Of a DNA stretch of 64,000 nt, positions 62,531 through 64,000 are shown in pieces (the stretch's first letter is position 1; the number at the start of each line of letters is the position of its first letter). This DNA is from Cacajao melanocephalus (lineage: Eukaryota; Chordata; Mammalia; Primates; Pitheciidae), in the NCBI GenBank assembly GCA_963573385.1, contig CAUYLG010017864.1, positions 124,001 through 188,000 of the forward strand. Reading direction: 5' to 3'. The notes under the pieces are model-generated. The model saw only the letters and a program-made list of their open reading frames with translations, did no database searches and was not told the origin of the DNA. The translations under genes were made by a program, and so were the position numbers.

Positions 62531-62839
62531 ATGAGCTGCTGATGCAGGCTTCCCTGCCTTGCCAAGAGTATTTCCCCTCTCTGTAATCGGGTTCCAGCAG
62601 TGACCTTGGACCTGACAAGCCCAGGCCTCTCTCCTAGCCTGGGTCTCCTCTGTCAGCATGCAACACCCATGACATTCTGGGATCTCTCTGTCAGAGGGTG
62701 GCCTCTTCAGGAACAGGGGACACATCAGCAGCTTCTACGGCTTGGGATTTCTGTCGCTGCCAAGTTCTGTAGTCTAGAGTCCAGGTTCTCATTACCTTGG
62801 GGAGAAATTGAGAGTCGGAGCTCTGTGTATCACACATGG

Positions 62840-63050
62840 AGAGTTTACAAGGAACTTTACACAAGGTATCCTTTTTATCTTTTTTAATCCTTACAACTTG
62901 CCTATGTGGGAATTTGTCTCTCTACATTTCACAGTTAAGTCTCAGGGGAGTAACAGACTTGCCTGAGATCACAGATCTAAGGGGTCCAGCTGGGGCCAGA
63001 GCCCAGGCCTGGCTGACTTCAGAGTCTGGTGGGCTCTTCCCACCCAGGAT
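62840..63050 (-). repeat. MIR SINE in the MTARC1 intron
   Basis: 'aaggaactttacacaaggta', 'tttaatccttacaacttgcc', 'acatttcacagttaagtctc' and 'gacttgcctgagatcacaga' are MIR in reverse orientation, nearly full length. Confidence 0.8.
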
Positions 63051-63461
63051 GTAACCTTGGTCAGCGGCATCCTACTGAGTATGCCCGCAGACCTGAGAAG
63101 ATCCGAGGGTCTCACAATTTAGTCATCTACACAAATCTCTAGCCACTTACAGGTTTTACCTACCCCCTCCTGCTAACCACACACATACACACTCACTCCC
63201 CCACCAGGTCATGAGGAGCAGAGGACCCTAAAGAGGACCCCACCCGGCACAGCCTCCCTAAACTGCACAGATCGGGCTCAAGGAGTTGCTTTGTAAAAGT
63301 GCAGGTGTGGTCACTGGCTCCCAGGCGGCAGTCCACTCCGCTGTCTAGAAGAAGTGGGAAGAGCTATGGGAGTGGAGAAGTGGTTCTCAGCGCGCCAGCC
63401 TGCCAGGGCTTCCCTACAGCTGCCTGGTTTTGCTGTGGGCTCCCACCGCCTCCTGCACCAC

Positions 63462-63488
63462 CTGCTGCTGCTGCTGCTGTTGCTGCTG
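63462..63488. repeat. (CTG)n run with one TTG interruption
   Basis: Six CTG units, one TTG and two more CTG units on the plus strand (CAG on the gene strand), within a GC-rich intronic patch at about 63300-63560. Short and probably stable. Confidence 0.95.
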
Positions 63489-64000
63489 AAGCCACCTCCA
63501 GGCTGTGGGAAGACTCAACGAGGTCACTAGCGGCCCCTTGTGGCACTAAGACGTATTGCAAGCGGCCTATGAATTTGTGTGCACACCAAGTTCAAAAGAC
63601 AGAAAGAAAATAGTGTTGTTTCATACATGGGTCTTCTATGATTTTTTTTTAATATATGACTTTTCCTGTAGGCATTCCTGTTGGTATTAATAAATTACAA
63701 ACTCATTTAAAATCTTTCTTGGTGCATTTTCTCCTTAAATGAATACGAAACATAACTATTCTAATGAGCAAGAAGCCCAAGACACTTTATTTGGCTTAAA
63801 TCAAGGTCTCCACTATTTACAAGGTACAAGGTAAATGGAAACACTTTGTTACCTTTAAAGTGCTGTGCACCGCAGAGGGCTGCTCCTTGTTTACACTGCC
63901 TGGGTTACTCATTCACTGGTCAACGTCCAGGTCATGACTCCAGGCAGAGTCTCTGCTAACTGCCCAGTCCCACCACTGCTGTTCACGAGACCGTAAGTCA

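Larger units (their letters stand above)
60870..64000 (-). other. MTARC1: Last intron of MTARC1 (partial)
   Basis: Extends from the acceptor at 60869/60870 to beyond the window. I searched the minus strand for the preceding exon, which should encode the CSRC-type molybdenum-ligand region, and did not find it, so the intron exceeds 3.1 kb. It contains two L2 pieces, a MIR and a CTG run, listed separately. Confidence 0.8.

Noticed and set aside
60870..64000. Penultimate MTARC1 exon (molybdenum-ligand cysteine region)
   Set aside because: Searched on the minus strand; no segment encodes the expected CSRC-type motif with splice sites.

Overview
This is primate nuclear DNA, almost certainly human or a close relative. 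It holds Alu elements of several ages, LINE-1 copies of primate and older mammalian types, L2, MIR, MaLR and ERVL-type LTRs, and CA, GGAA and GAAA microsatellites. I see no prokaryotic gene organisation, no CRISPR array, no rRNA and no tRNA.

Only one protein-coding segment can be supported. On the minus strand at 60743-60869 is a terminal coding exon with a clean splice acceptor, ending ...[13 protein letters not shown]. I recognise it as the C-terminus of MTARC1 (mitochondrial amidoxime reducing component 1, formerly MOSC1/MARC1). Its 3'UTR runs left to an AATAAA signal (minus strand) at 59797-59802, and 60870-64000 is its last intron. The remaining ~59.8 kb lies 3' of the gene. In human 1q41 the next gene on that side is HLX, and the CpG-rich DNA at 1-760 fits the flank of that gene's CpG island. 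That placement is inferred from remembered gene order, not from any HLX coding sequence here.

Layout: 1-760 is CpG-rich. 760-11.4 kb is mostly single-copy DNA with scattered L2, MIR, an old L1 fragment, one ERVL-type LTR and three Alu units. 11.4-28.1 kb is a LINE-1 graveyard: an old + strand L1 interrupted by a younger L1, an L2, then a third + strand L1 carrying two Alus. 28.1-36.1 kb is largely single-copy, with a nested pair of MaLR LTRs and stretches that look like conserved non-coding DNA. 36.1-39.4 kb is a mosaic of antisense L1 pieces. 39.4-54.6 kb mixes single-copy DNA with three more LTRs of the 8.9-kb family, Alus, MIRs and a nested DNA-transposon/L1/Alu stack. 54.6-59.4 kb is repeat-poor and a regulatory candidate. 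59.4-64 kb is the MTARC1 3' end.

The most unusual structures are two long near-perfect hairpins of the same design (about 50-bp stems, 14-15-nt loops) at 7726-7834 and 35196-35311, an AT-rich palindrome at 30157-30222, and an unidentified ~377-bp insert at 18564-18940 with duplication-like flanks inside an L1. I found no evidence of a new multi-gene system. Family names are pattern recognition without RepeatMasker, so subfamily calls and edges are approximate.
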